From an uncultured Clostridia bacterium (GTDB lineage Bacteria > Bacillota > Clostridia > Oscillospirales > Ruminococcaceae): 32,479 bases of DNA. Positions 23,001-29,780 of the stretch are shown here, one piece after another; position 1 is the stretch's first letter, and every line of letters starts with the position of its first letter. A program made the position numbers and the translations under genes. The notes beneath the pieces are model-generated. The model searched no databases and had not been told where the DNA came from. It worked only from the letters and a program-made list of their open reading frames with translations. The DNA is taken from the NCBI GenBank assembly GCA_947631115.1, contig CANRKB010000016.1, forward strand, positions 1-32,479, in the 5' to 3' direction.

Positions 23001-24301
23001 TAAAACAGCCCGAGTTCACCGAGGAAATGCGCAAAAAGCATACCATCCTCTGCCCGCAGATGGCGCCGATACATTTCGACCTGCTCGAAGCGGCGTTTAT
23101 ACATTCGGGCTACAATATCGTCATTCTCCGCGACTGCTCAAAGGCAGTAGTTGACGAGGGACTGAAGTATGTAAACAACGACGCCTGCTATCCGTCGATA
23201 CTTATCGTCGGACAGCTTATACACGCCCTGAACAGCGGAAAGTACGACCTCGACAACACTTCCGTTATGATAACCCAGACGGGCGGCGCCTGCAGAGCGA
23301 CAAACTATGTCGGCATGCTGAAAAAGGCGCTCAAAGACGCGGGCTATGACAACGTCCCGCTTATATCGCTGAACGTTGTCGGACTTGAAAAACAGAGCGG
23401 CTTCAGAATTACCGCGGGAATGGCTGTCAGAGCTTTTATGAGCATAATCTACGGAGACGTTCTCCAGAGGTGTTTGTATAAAGTAAGACCCTATGAGGTC
23501 GAAAAAGGCTCGGCAAACGCGCTTTACGAAAAATGGCGGCTGTTTTTGCGGGACGAGCTGAAATCCATCTCGCTTCCGCGCTTTAACGAAAACGTCCGCA
23601 ATATAGTAAAGGAATTTTCGGAATTCCCCGTCAGGGATATTAAAAAGCCGAAGATCGGACTTGTCGGGGAGATACTCGTAAAGTTCCACCCCGTGGCGAA
23701 CAATAATATAATCGGCTTGCTCGAAAACGAGGGCTGCGAAGTTGTCGTTCCCGATCTTATGGGATTTTTCTACTATATCTGTTCTCACGGCGTTACAAAA
23801 CGCAAGCTCCTCTATTGTTCAAGACTTAAAAAGTTTGCGGAAAACTCGGCGATAAGAGCGTTTAATTTCATGGAACGCAGCTACAGAAAAGCCGTTAAAG
23901 GCACAAAGTTCGGTTGTCCTTCGGACATCTTCGACATGATGGAATCGGTAAAGCCGATAGTTTCAAACGGAAATATCGCGGGCGAGGGCTGGTTCTTGTC
24001 GGCGGAGATGCTGGAGCTTATACACGAGGGCGTTCCGAATATCATATGTATGCAGCCGTTCGCCTGCCTGCCGAACCACGTTACGGGAAAGGGCGTTATA
24101 GGCGAGCTTCGCAGACAGCACCCCGAAAGCAATATAGTTGCCGTCGATTTCGACCCCGGAGCGTCCGAGGTAAACCAGGTGAACAGAATTAAACTTATGC
24201 TGACGCAGGCATTTGCAAACGAGGGCATAAGCAGAAAATCGGTCGTATCGCAGATGACCGTAAGCGACAAGTATTCCGAGCTTATCGCAAGCAGCAATTA
24301 A
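20012..24301 (+). CDS. Fused 2-hydroxyacyl-CoA dehydratase activase-type protein
   Basis: A 1429-residue protein. The start chosen is TTG 20012 (MKRVGLDIGSTTVKAAV), with GGAG 12 nt upstream; an in-frame TTG at 19994 is possible. Domain 1 (about 1-265) is a BadF/HgdC ASKHA ATPase with AIELGGEDAK and iron-sulfur Cys122 (GSCAGGTGAF) and Cys161 (SRCGVF). Domain 2 (about 310-580) repeats it: GIDAGSTTTKAV, DIGGQDMK, Cys441/Cys445 and Cys480. Next a CGKCSNNC motif (about 601-608), a DUF2229-like region, and a HgdB/BcrC-like domain with FGCGLDAV (about 930). Activases use ATP to send an electron from a [4Fe-4S] cluster to a dehydratase. Such giant fusions are widespread in anaerobes but their substrate is unknown, and none is suggested by the neighbours. 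Confidence 0.88.
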   Translation: MKRVGLDIGSTTVKAAVIDENKNLIFSRYQRHFSDIRKTVSDILNAVGEELKGEHALVAVTGSGGISVSKWLGIPFAQEVAAGTTAIKALIPKTDVAIELGGEDAKITYLTGGLEQRMNGSCAGGTGAFIDQMAALLNTDIGGLNELSKEHTTIYPIASRCGVFAKSDIQPLLNEGAKRSDIAASVFQSVVNQTISGLACGKPIRGNVAFLGGPLHYLSELRQRFIETLDLKPENIIFPENANLFVAMGCALSEEAEEFSIDDLCEKGSALGENQLREVERLAPLFKNEDELNEFRARHAKAVIPTAELSEAKGACYLGIDAGSTTTKAVLIDENANILYSHYDSNHGDPLKSVIGILKELYPLIPKDAYIAKTCATGYGEHLIKAALGADFGEIETMAHYKAAERILPGAEFILDIGGQDMKCMRVKNGEIESILLNEACSSGCGSFIENFANALGMTSAEFAVLGLSAENPVDLGSRCTVFMNSRVKQAQKEGATVADISAGLSYSVCKNALFKVIKLRDTDSMGDKIIVQGGTFMNDSVLRAFELIIGKNAVRPDKAGLMGAYGSALAALERDDKKGSAIAPLEKLEDFKVEKTAARCGKCSNNCLLTITKFPDGKRYISNNRCERGAGNVYSGTKMPNLYDYKYHLLFDRECLPEDKAPRGVIGLPRVLGMYENYPFWHKLFTELGFSVKLSPKSSRAIYDKGIETMPSESVCYPAKLAHGHIQSLINDGVKLIFYPSMPYEMNNENGGDNHYNCPVVATYSEVIKNSVPELREDVKFLNPFLPIFHEKRMGERLFEEFSKNLPELNITKHEIKEALSKAYAEDTAFKNEMRRKGEETLEFLKANNKRGIVLAGRPYHIDPEINHGLPEMVSGYGFAVLTEDSVAHLEKVVRPIRVVDQWTYHTRLYAAAHVVGHNDCLELVQLNSFGCGLDAVTTDEVQEILHSFGKLYTCLKIDEVNNLGAARIRLRSLISVVDERERHCYKPVRGHIGYIKQPEFTEEMRKKHTILCPQMAPIHFDLLEAAFIHSGYNIVILRDCSKAVVDEGLKYVNNDACYPSILIVGQLIHALNSGKYDLDNTSVMITQTGGACRATNYVGMLKKALKDAGYDNVPLISLNVVGLEKQSGFRITAGMAVRAFMSIIYGDVLQRCLYKVRPYEVEKGSANALYEKWRLFLRDELKSISLPRFNENVRNIVKEFSEFPVRDIKKPKIGLVGEILVKFHPVANNNIIGLLENEGCEVVVPDLMGFFYYICSHGVTKRKLLYCSRLKKFAENSAIRAFNFMERSYRKAVKGTKFGCPSDIFDMMESVKPIVSNGNIAGEGWFLSAEMLELIHEGVPNIICMQPFACLPNHVTGKGVIGELRRQHPESNIVAVDFDPGASEVNQVNRIKLMLTQAFANEGISRKSVVSQMTVSDKYSELIASSN

Positions 24302-24358
24302 GCTCTGTAAATATGTGACTTTTGCGCCTGACGGAAACGACAGCGAGTGAGGTAGAAA

Positions 24359-26710
24359 TTGAATTATACAGAATTAAAAAAGCAGGCTCTTGAAAGTTAT
24401 TTTTCAAAAGCCAACGATATGCAGAAAACGGCGATTTTCCGCATAAAAGGTCCGCAGCTCATTATCGCGGGCGCGGGCAGCGGAAAAACGTCCGTTCTTG
24501 TAAACAGGATCGCGAACATGACGCGCTTCGGAAACGCCTATCACGACGAGGAAGTACGCAGACTGAGCGCGGAGAAAAGGCGCTTTCTGGAGGAATTTCC
24601 CACTATGGAAAAGACTCCCGAAAACGCAAAAAAGCTTGCGGAAATAATAGCCGTCGAGCCTATAGCGCCGTGGAATATCCTCGCCATAACCTTTACTAAC
24701 AAGGCCGCGGGAGAGCTTCGCGAAAGGCTTAAGCAAATGCTCGGAGAGGACGCGGGCAGAGTAAACGCCTCGACGTTTCATTCGGCGTGCGTAAGGATAT
24801 TGCGCAGGGAAATAGAAAAGCTCGGCTATCATTCGGGCTTTACCATCTATGACGACGACGATTCAAAGCGGCTGATAAAGAACATTCTTAAAGAACTTAA
24901 CGTTGACGAAAAGACGTTCCCGCCAAAGTCGGTGAAAAACAGGATTTCGTCGCTTAAAGACAGGCTCGTTTCCGCAGAGGACTATGCGAAGGACTATCTC
25001 GACGGCAACGACTTTCTCGAAAAGCTGACCGCCAAAATTTACCTGTCATATCAGAAAGCGCTTGTCAGTGCGAACGCCGTTGATTTTGACGACATTATCT
25101 TTCTGACGGTAAAGCTGTTTCAAGAATTTCCCGACGTTCTCGAACATTATCGTAACTTGTACAAGTATATAATGGTCGACGAGTATCAGGACACGAACGT
25201 TGCGCAGTATAAGTTCGTTTCGCTGCTTGCGGGGGAGAACGGAAACCTCTGCGTTGTGGGCGACGACGACCAGTCGATTTACAGCTTCAGAGGCGCGACA
25301 ATTGAAAACATCTTAAATTTTGAAAAGCAGTACAAGGGCTGCGCGGTGGTAAGGCTGGAGCAGAATTACCGCTCCACCGAAACGATATTGAACGCCGCGA
25401 ACGCCGTTATTTCGCACAATGCCCGCAGAAAAAAGAAAAAGCTCTGGAGCGAGCTTGGCGAGGGCAATAAAATTCACATCGTAAAATTTCCGAGCGAACA
25501 GAGCGAGGCAAAGGGTATTGCCGACATAATAAACGAGGAAGCGGCAAAGGGCGCGAAGTATTCGGATTTTGCGCTTTTATACCGCACAAACGCGCTTTCA
25601 AGAAGCGTAGAAACCGCGCTTTCAAGACAGAAGATACCGTATAAAATGGTCGGCGGTCTGCGCTTTTACGACAGAAAAGAAATAAAGGACATTTTGTCAT
25701 ATCTTGCGCTTTTAAATAATCCCTACGACGCTGTAAGGTTCAGGAGAGTAATAAACGAGCCTAAGCGCGGTATAGGCGACGCGACTGTAGAAGAAATAAT
25801 CCGCGTTTCGGAGGGTCTGGGAATCGATCCGATAGAAGTATGCAGAAATGCGGCGCAGTATGAAACGCTCTCGCGAAAGGCAAATCCGCTTAAAGCGGCG
25901 GCAAATCTTTTCGACGAGCTTGACGAGCTTGCGGACGCGCTCCCGCTCGACGAGCTTATTGACGCCGTAGCGGAGAAAACGGGCTATTCGGCTATGCTTA
26001 AAACCCAGGGCGACGAGGGAATGACGAGGCTCGAAAACATTGCCGAGCTTAAATCAAACGCCGTTCAGCTTATGCTGGACGACCCTAATGCAACGCTCCC
26101 CGATTTTCTCGAACAGACGGCGCTTGTTTCGGACATAGACGGCTACGACGGCGAAAGCGACCGCGTTTCGCTTATGACAATGCACAGCGCAAAGGGACTT
26201 GAATTTCCCGTTGTGTTTATAGTTGCGGCGGAGGACAATGTTTTCCCGTCGATGATGACATTGAGCGACCCCGGCGAAATGGAAGAAGAACGCAGGCTCG
26301 CATATGTCGCGATAACCCGCGCGAAGAAAGAACTGTACATAACCCACACGGCATACAGAATGTTATACGGGCGCACCTCGGCGAACAAGCTCTCGACGTT
26401 TGTAAGGGAGATACCCGGAATATTCGTCGAGGAAAAAGAAGAGGGCGCGGCGTTTATGAGAGCGTCCTCGATCCAAAAGCCTCTGCCGCACAGCTTTTTA
26501 AAGGAGCAGTCGGAAAAGCTGAAAAACCCCATGGCTCAGGGTTCTTCGGACAATTTCGAGGTCGGCGACAGGGTAAGGCACGTAAAGTTTAAAGACGGCG
26601 TTGTAATTAAAATCCAGCAAATGGGAAACGACGCCATGATAACCGTAAACTTCGACGACTTCGGCGTGAAAGCCGTAATGAGAAACTTTGCAAAAATGGA
26701 AAAGCTATAA
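24359..26710 (+). CDS. pcrA: PcrA/UvrD-type superfamily 1 DNA helicase
   Basis: A 783-residue 3'-5' helicase starting at TTG 24359 after GTGAGGT. Motif I AGAGSGKT (37-44), Ia ITFTNKAAGELRERL (about 110), II VDEYQDTN (about 273), III GDDDQSIYSFRGA, IV QNYRSTETI, V TMHSAKGLEFPVV and VI EERRLAYVAITRAKKELY are all intact. The C-terminus has the Tudor-like domain (VGDRVRHVKFKDGVVIKI...) that contacts RNA polymerase in PcrA. A charged insertion of about 50 residues lies between motifs I and Ia (about 52-103). The protein unwinds DNA in repair and removes RecA or stalled polymerase. It lies 57 nt after the activase gene, probably co-transcribed. Confidence 0.95.
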   Translation: MNYTELKKQALESYFSKANDMQKTAIFRIKGPQLIIAGAGSGKTSVLVNRIANMTRFGNAYHDEEVRRLSAEKRRFLEEFPTMEKTPENAKKLAEIIAVEPIAPWNILAITFTNKAAGELRERLKQMLGEDAGRVNASTFHSACVRILRREIEKLGYHSGFTIYDDDDSKRLIKNILKELNVDEKTFPPKSVKNRISSLKDRLVSAEDYAKDYLDGNDFLEKLTAKIYLSYQKALVSANAVDFDDIIFLTVKLFQEFPDVLEHYRNLYKYIMVDEYQDTNVAQYKFVSLLAGENGNLCVVGDDDQSIYSFRGATIENILNFEKQYKGCAVVRLEQNYRSTETILNAANAVISHNARRKKKKLWSELGEGNKIHIVKFPSEQSEAKGIADIINEEAAKGAKYSDFALLYRTNALSRSVETALSRQKIPYKMVGGLRFYDRKEIKDILSYLALLNNPYDAVRFRRVINEPKRGIGDATVEEIIRVSEGLGIDPIEVCRNAAQYETLSRKANPLKAAANLFDELDELADALPLDELIDAVAEKTGYSAMLKTQGDEGMTRLENIAELKSNAVQLMLDDPNATLPDFLEQTALVSDIDGYDGESDRVSLMTMHSAKGLEFPVVFIVAAEDNVFPSMMTLSDPGEMEEERRLAYVAITRAKKELYITHTAYRMLYGRTSANKLSTFVREIPGIFVEEKEEGAAFMRASSIQKPLPHSFLKEQSEKLKNPMAQGSSDNFEVGDRVRHVKFKDGVVIKIQQMGNDAMITVNFDDFGVKAVMRNFAKMEKL

Positions 26711-26737
26711 TTTAATCAAAAGTTTTTGCATTAGAAA

Positions 26738-26925
26738 TACGTGTTGGCAGTATACTGTACACTCTACACTGTCAACTGTCAACAGGGGTTCGGGGGCGGC
26801 AGCCCCCGAGGCGGGTCGCAGGGCGCGCCAGCGCCCCGAATCTCCCCCTTCCCCTCCGGGGAAGGGGGCAGGGGGTTAGGGCGAGATAACGTTATTAAGA
26901 GAAACAACTTTTGAAAAGGACAACA
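26738..26925. repeat. Composite B-end/D repeat (copy 2) with G-rich hairpins
   Basis: The family B end CTACACTGTCAACTGTCAAC is followed by the hairpin TCGGGGGC (26790-26797)/GCCCCCGA (26802-26809). Then comes CCCCCTTCCCC (26844-26854)/GGGGAAGGGGG (26858-26868), continuing to two more G runs ending at 26881, a G-quadruplex motif. The order and flanks match 372-520. Nothing coding is seen between the pcrA stop and the XRE gene. Confidence 0.65.
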
Positions 26926-26944
26926 AATAGGCATTATACAAAAT

Positions 26945-26972
26945 AAAAGAGCGCTCGGGCGCTCTTTTTTAT
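26945..26972 (-). terminator. Intrinsic terminator of the XRE gene
   Basis: AAAAGAGCGC (26945-26954) pairs perfectly with GCGCTCTTTT (26959-26968), loop TCGG. On the minus strand it runs into TTTTATTT just past the regulator's stop codon; on the plus strand TTTTTT follows too, so it works both ways. Confidence 0.85.
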
Positions 26973-27268
26973 TTCTCCGTGTGATATTTTTTCAGACAGT
27001 CTACAAGGTTGAAAACCGCCTGTTGTTCTTCTTTGGTGAGGTCGGTTATGTCAATGATAACTTTTGTAGAAACGTTTAATATCCCGTCCACCGTTATGCC
27101 GAAGATCTTTGACATCTCGACAATGTGCTTTAGTTGAGGAGTAGCAAAGCCGAGTTCCCAAGCGTTTACCGAACTTCTCGTAACTCCGAGCCGCTTTGCA
27201 AGTTCGGATTGAGTAATGCCGAACTGAGTTCTCAGCTCGCCTATTCGCTGACAAAGATTGTAGTTCAT
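26969..27268 (-). CDS. XRE-family transcriptional regulator
   Basis: A 99-residue protein starting at ATG 27268 after AAGGAGAA. Residues 5-60 form a Cro/CI-type helix-turn-helix: GELRTQFGITQSELAKRLGV, TRSSVNAWELGFATPQL, then IVEMSKIFGITVDGIL. The last 35 residues (DITDLTKEEQQAVFNLVDCLKKY) are a short helical tail likely used for dimerisation. Two TTTATTGATNATA sites directly upstream look like its operator, suggesting autoregulation. It faces away from the small-RNA candidate whose promoter is about 100 bp away and could control it. A phage repressor role is possible, but no integrase or Cro partner is present. Confidence 0.88.
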   Translation of the reverse strand: MNYNLCQRIGELRTQFGITQSELAKRLGVTRSSVNAWELGFATPQLKHIVEMSKIFGITVDGILNVSTKVIIDITDLTKEEQQAVFNLVDCLKKYHTEK

Positions 27269-27288
27269 AGCGTTTCTCCTTTTTATCC

Positions 27289-27322
27289 TTTATTGATAAT
27301 ATTCTATCATTTATTGATGATA
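27289..27322. promoter_or_regulatory. Paired operator-like sites upstream of the XRE gene
   Basis: TTTATTGATAATA (27289-27301) and TTTATTGATGATA (27310-27322) are 12/13 identical direct repeats, with starts 21 nt apart, two helical turns. They lie between the regulator's start and the divergent promoter at 27373, the expected location of binding sites for the XRE protein. Confidence 0.6.
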
Positions 27323-27372
27323 TTTTTGTATACTTTTTGTGATGTAATTACTGACAAAAAAGATGAAAATAC

Positions 27373-27401
27373 TTGACAAATCAAAAAAGGAGTGCTATAA
27401 T
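27373..27401 (+). promoter_or_regulatory. Consensus promoter driving a non-coding region
   Basis: TTGACA (27373-27378) and TATAAT (27396-27401) are 17 nt apart, a perfect match to consensus. No reading frame of any size with a ribosome binding site follows before a terminator at 27525, so the product is probably an RNA. Confidence 0.85.
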
Positions 27402-27407
27402 ATGCTT

Positions 27408-27557
27408 GGAAAGTACTTAAAGGAACAAAATTCGCCGACAGCAATTCTTTAAACAGCGAAGTTATTTCTTGAAAGAAACGCTGATAACTTCAGACGTTTT
27501 CATAATACCCTTCTCTAACAGGCGCACCCAAGCTTCGGCTTGGGTGATGCTCTTTTA
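27408..27557 (+). ncRNA. Candidate small RNA of about 150 nt
   Basis: Bounded by a perfect promoter (start near 27408) and an intrinsic terminator ending near 27557. CAGCG (27454-27458) can pair with CGCTG (27479-27483), while GAAGTTAT (27458-27465) can pair with ATAACTTC (27484-27491), around the inner hairpin TTTCT/AGAAA (27465-27478). The two outer pairings cannot form as one simple nested stem. A third option is TTCGC (27431-27435)/GCGAA (27456-27460). This is the pattern of an RNA with alternative folds. I do not recognise the family; 6S RNA, a regulatory antisense RNA and a leader that lost its gene are possible. Confidence 0.6.
27525..27556 (+). terminator. Intrinsic terminator of the small RNA
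   Basis: CACCCAAGC (27525-27533) TTCG GCTTGGGTG (27538-27546) is a 9-bp stem with a stable UUCG-type loop, followed after five bases by CTTTT. Confidence 0.8.
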
Positions 27558-27625
27558 ATTTGTGCTATAGATTGACAAGAAGCCGAAAGGAACTAACATT
27601 CACGCTCTACTGTTCATTCATTTTC

Positions 27626-27889
27626 AAGGTTGTTTTCCGTTCAAACCCTCTTTTAGGATTGCCGTTTCAAATGCTTGCATTTGAAACGGCAATGCGGGGA
27701 AAACTCTTGTTTTCCCCGCACCCCGGGTTCAATGCCGTAGGCATTTAACCCGATGCGCTAAGAATCGTTATTGAGGGAAAACTTTTTTGAAAAAAGTTTT
27801 CCCTCAAGCTCCCTTTCAAAAAACTTTCGTGCGCCGCCCGCCAGGTGGTTTGAACGGAAAAGCGCTTCGCCGCTCGGAACAGTTTCTAG
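27626..27889 (+). repeat. Family A multi-hairpin repeat, copy A3
   Basis: Hairpin a (27658-27674/27677-27693) is identical to A2. Hairpin b is 27693-27704/27709-27720, hairpin c is 27771-27786/27792-27807. A fourth hairpin unique to this copy, CGGGTT (27724-27729)/AACCCG (27747-27752) with AATGCC/GGCATT, is inserted between b and c. The tail ends TTTCTAG next to the coaX stop codon. With the small RNA upstream it fills the 27269-27890 gap; no protein gene is supported there. Confidence 0.8.
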
Positions 27890-27890
27890 C

Positions 27891-28664
27891 TCACTTGTTC
27901 TTCTTATATATTGCCAGCAATCCTTTGAAAATCAGCTCGTCGTCGAGTATGAAGTCCGCCTTGCAGAGCGGTTTTATCACGCTTGAAAAGCCGCCTGTTG
28001 CGACTACGGTGCATTTCTCCCCAAGCTCCTTTTCAAAGCTCTCGACCATTCCGTCTATCATAAACGCGTTTCCGTAGAGCAATCCCGACCGCATACAATC
28101 CCCCGTGTTCTTCCCGATAACGTGAGGTCTCGGCTCGCTTGAAACGCCTATCAGCGGCAGAGCGGCGGTCTTGTCCGCGAGCGCCTCTGCGGAGATCTTT
28201 ACCCCCGGCGCTATTATTCCTCCGACAAACGCCCCGCTCTTGTCAATGGCAAGAACTTTCGTAGCCGTTCCCATATCGATAACTATCGCAGGCAGCGGGT
28301 AGTTTTCCTTTGCACCAACCGCGACCGCCGCCAAGTCCGCGCCGAGCGACGCAGGCTCGTCGATTTTTATGTTAAGCCCCGTCTTTAATCCCGGTCCTAC
28401 TGTCAGCACCTTACACCCGCATATCTTTTCAACAGCGGGCTTTATCTGCACCGTAACCGGCGGCACTACCGACGACAGCGCCGCGCCCGAAATTTCCTCT
28501 GCTTTTATCCCGTAAAGCCTCAGAATATCCGCTAAAAGTATGGCGTATTCGTCCTCCATTCGCAAACGGTCGGTCGCTATCCTCGACTGAAACTTCGGCT
28601 CGTCGTTTTCGTCAAATCCGCAGAAAACAATGTTTGTGTTTCCAACGTCAATTGTAAGTATCAT
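27891..28664 (-). CDS. coaX: Type III pantothenate kinase (CoaX)
   Basis: A 257-residue protein starting at ATG 28664 after GAGGTAAC. ASKHA-fold motifs are in order: DVGNTN (6-11), SSVVPP, GADLAAVAVGA, DMGTATK (about 130), GGIIAPGV, TAALP and ATGG near the C-terminus. CoaX phosphorylates pantothenate with ATP in the first step of coenzyme A synthesis, needs a monovalent cation, and is not inhibited by CoA. Family A repeat copy A3 abuts its stop codon. Monocistronic here with its own promoter. Confidence 0.95.
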   Translation of the reverse strand: MILTIDVGNTNIVFCGFDENDEPKFQSRIATDRLRMEDEYAILLADILRLYGIKAEEISGAALSSVVPPVTVQIKPAVEKICGCKVLTVGPGLKTGLNIKIDEPASLGADLAAVAVGAKENYPLPAIVIDMGTATKVLAIDKSGAFVGGIIAPGVKISAEALADKTAALPLIGVSSEPRPHVIGKNTGDCMRSGLLYGNAFMIDGMVESFEKELGEKCTVVATGGFSSVIKPLCKADFILDDELIFKGLLAIYKKNK

Positions 28665-28707
28665 GTCTTGTTACCTCGATTTTTCAAAACTATTCCGGTT
28701 TTTATTG

Positions 28708-28737
28708 ATTATATCATTTTTACAATCGCATTGTCAA
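28708..28737 (-). promoter_or_regulatory. Promoter for coaX
   Basis: On the minus strand TTGACA (28737-28732) and TATAAT (28713-28708) are separated by 18 nt; the coaX start lies about 44 nt further. Confidence 0.8.
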
Positions 28738-28777
28738 GGCGTTTTTTTAAAAATTCATTATTATTTTGAAAAACCTA

Positions 28778-28806
28778 TTGACAAAGAGATTTATTTAAGG
28801 TATAAT
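28778..28806 (+). promoter_or_regulatory. Promoter for the rpmH operon
   Basis: TTGACA (28778-28783) and TATAAT (28801-28806) are 17 nt apart. The resulting leader of about 100 nt carries the direct repeat noted separately. Confidence 0.88.
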
Positions 28807-28888
28807 AATTAAATGCCGACACCTTTTACAGTAGATGTAAAAGCAAAAAATGGTAATTCCGTCAAATTGACGATAATAATTAAATGCC
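28802..28888 (+). repeat. 16-bp direct repeat in the rpmH leader
   Basis: ATAATAATTAAATGCC occurs at 28802-28817, including the -10 box, and again at 28873-28888. Between them are the hairpin CTTTTACA/TGTAAAAG (about 28822-28842) and the palindrome CGTCAA-A-TTGACG ending at 28872. It could be a promoter-region duplication, a short insertion that duplicated its target, or a leader regulatory element. Confidence 0.55.
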
Positions 28889-28912
28889 TATATAAGTGAG
28901 GAGGAAAATGAA

Positions 28913-29047
28913 ATGAAAAGAACATACCAGCCCAAAAAGCTCCAGAGAAAGCATGAACACGGCTTTATGAAGAGAATGGCTACAAAGAACGGAAGAAAAG
29001 TTCTTTCGCGCCGCCGTGCAAAAGGCAGAAAAAGATTAAGCCACTAA
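28913..29047 (+). CDS. rpmH: 50S ribosomal protein L34
   Basis: A 44-residue, very basic protein: [18 protein letters not shown], then [20 protein letters not shown] and a RKRLSH end. It is a perfect family match in length and sequence. The start at 28913 follows GAGGAGG; an ATG at 28908 gives only two codons. The rpmH-rnpA pair near dnaA is the classic bacterial origin-side arrangement, but dnaA is not in this window. Confidence 0.97.
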   Translation: MKRTYQPKKLQRKHEHGFMKRMATKNGRKVLSRRRAKGRKRLSH

Positions 29048-29055
29048 TTTAATTG

Positions 29056-29415
29056 ATGCACGAGCTTAAAAAAAGATACGTTGTTATCAAAAGCGCCCGC
29101 GATTTCAGCTTTTTGTTTAAGAAAGGCGAAAGCGTCGTGACCTACGGGTTTGTTTGCTATATCCGTCCGAGAAGGGCGGGAAAGAACAGGCTCGGTATCG
29201 TCACGGGAAAAAAGGTTGGAAACGCGGTCAAGAGAAATCGGGCGAGGCGGATAATCAGAGAAGCGTTCCGCCTTTTAGACCCGATAATTCGTGAAAGCAC
29301 CCAAAGGCGTTTCGATTTTGTTTTTGTGGCAAGATCAAAGACCCCGTCGCTCGGATCGGGGCAGCTGCTGGGGCTTATGAAAAAGAATGTTTTGCCGAAA
29401 ACGCTGCAACTATAA
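29056..29415 (+). CDS. rnpA: Ribonuclease P protein component
   Basis: A 119-residue basic protein. The start is ATG 29056, 8 nt after the rpmH stop, with no obvious ribosome binding site, so translation is probably coupled. The signature GIVTGKKVGNAVKRNRARRIIREAFR (residues about 48-73) holds the RNR motif. It helps the RNase P RNA bind and cleave pre-tRNA 5' leaders. The stop shares a base with the yidD start (TAATG). Confidence 0.94.
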   Translation: MHELKKRYVVIKSARDFSFLFKKGESVVTYGFVCYIRPRRAGKNRLGIVTGKKVGNAVKRNRARRIIREAFRLLDPIIRESTQRRFDFVFVARSKTPSLGSGQLLGLMKKNVLPKTLQL

Positions 29416-29729
29416 TGAAGTATATTCTTTTGGGAATTATAAAGCTGTACAGGCTGACGCTTTCAAAGATCCTGCCGCCGTGCTGCCGCTTTTATCCGAC
29501 TTGTTCCGAATACGGGCTTATTGCCGTTCGGCGGTTTGGTGCGGTAAAGGGCGGTTATTTGGCATTATGGAGAATTTTGAGGTGCAACCCTTTTGGAAAG
29601 TGCGGCTATGATCCCGTGCCGAAAAAATTTACCCTAAGACCCGAAAAGTATACGGTCGCTTCGCGCGGCTGGGACGACTGGGAAGAACTGTACTCGGACA
29701 TGATTTCAAACGACGGCTCGGGAATTTGA
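29415..29729 (+). CDS. yidD: Membrane protein insertion efficiency factor YidD
   Basis: A 104-residue protein with the YidD pattern: amphipathic N-terminal LGIIKLYRLTLSKIL, then PPCCRFYPTCSEY (about 21-33), KGGYLALWRILRCNPFG and GYDPVP. YidD is a small inner-face membrane protein that assists YidC. It has an extra C-terminal stretch (about 75-104, ending SDMISNDGSGI) beyond the usual end. It shares a base with rnpA and lies 51 nt before yidC. Confidence 0.94.
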   Translation: MKYILLGIIKLYRLTLSKILPPCCRFYPTCSEYGLIAVRRFGAVKGGYLALWRILRCNPFGKCGYDPVPKKFTLRPEKYTVASRGWDDWEELYSDMISNDGSGI

Positions 29730-29780
29730 ACTGCCGTTATGGCAAACGTTTTGTAAAAATGTGGAACGCCTTGAAAGGAC

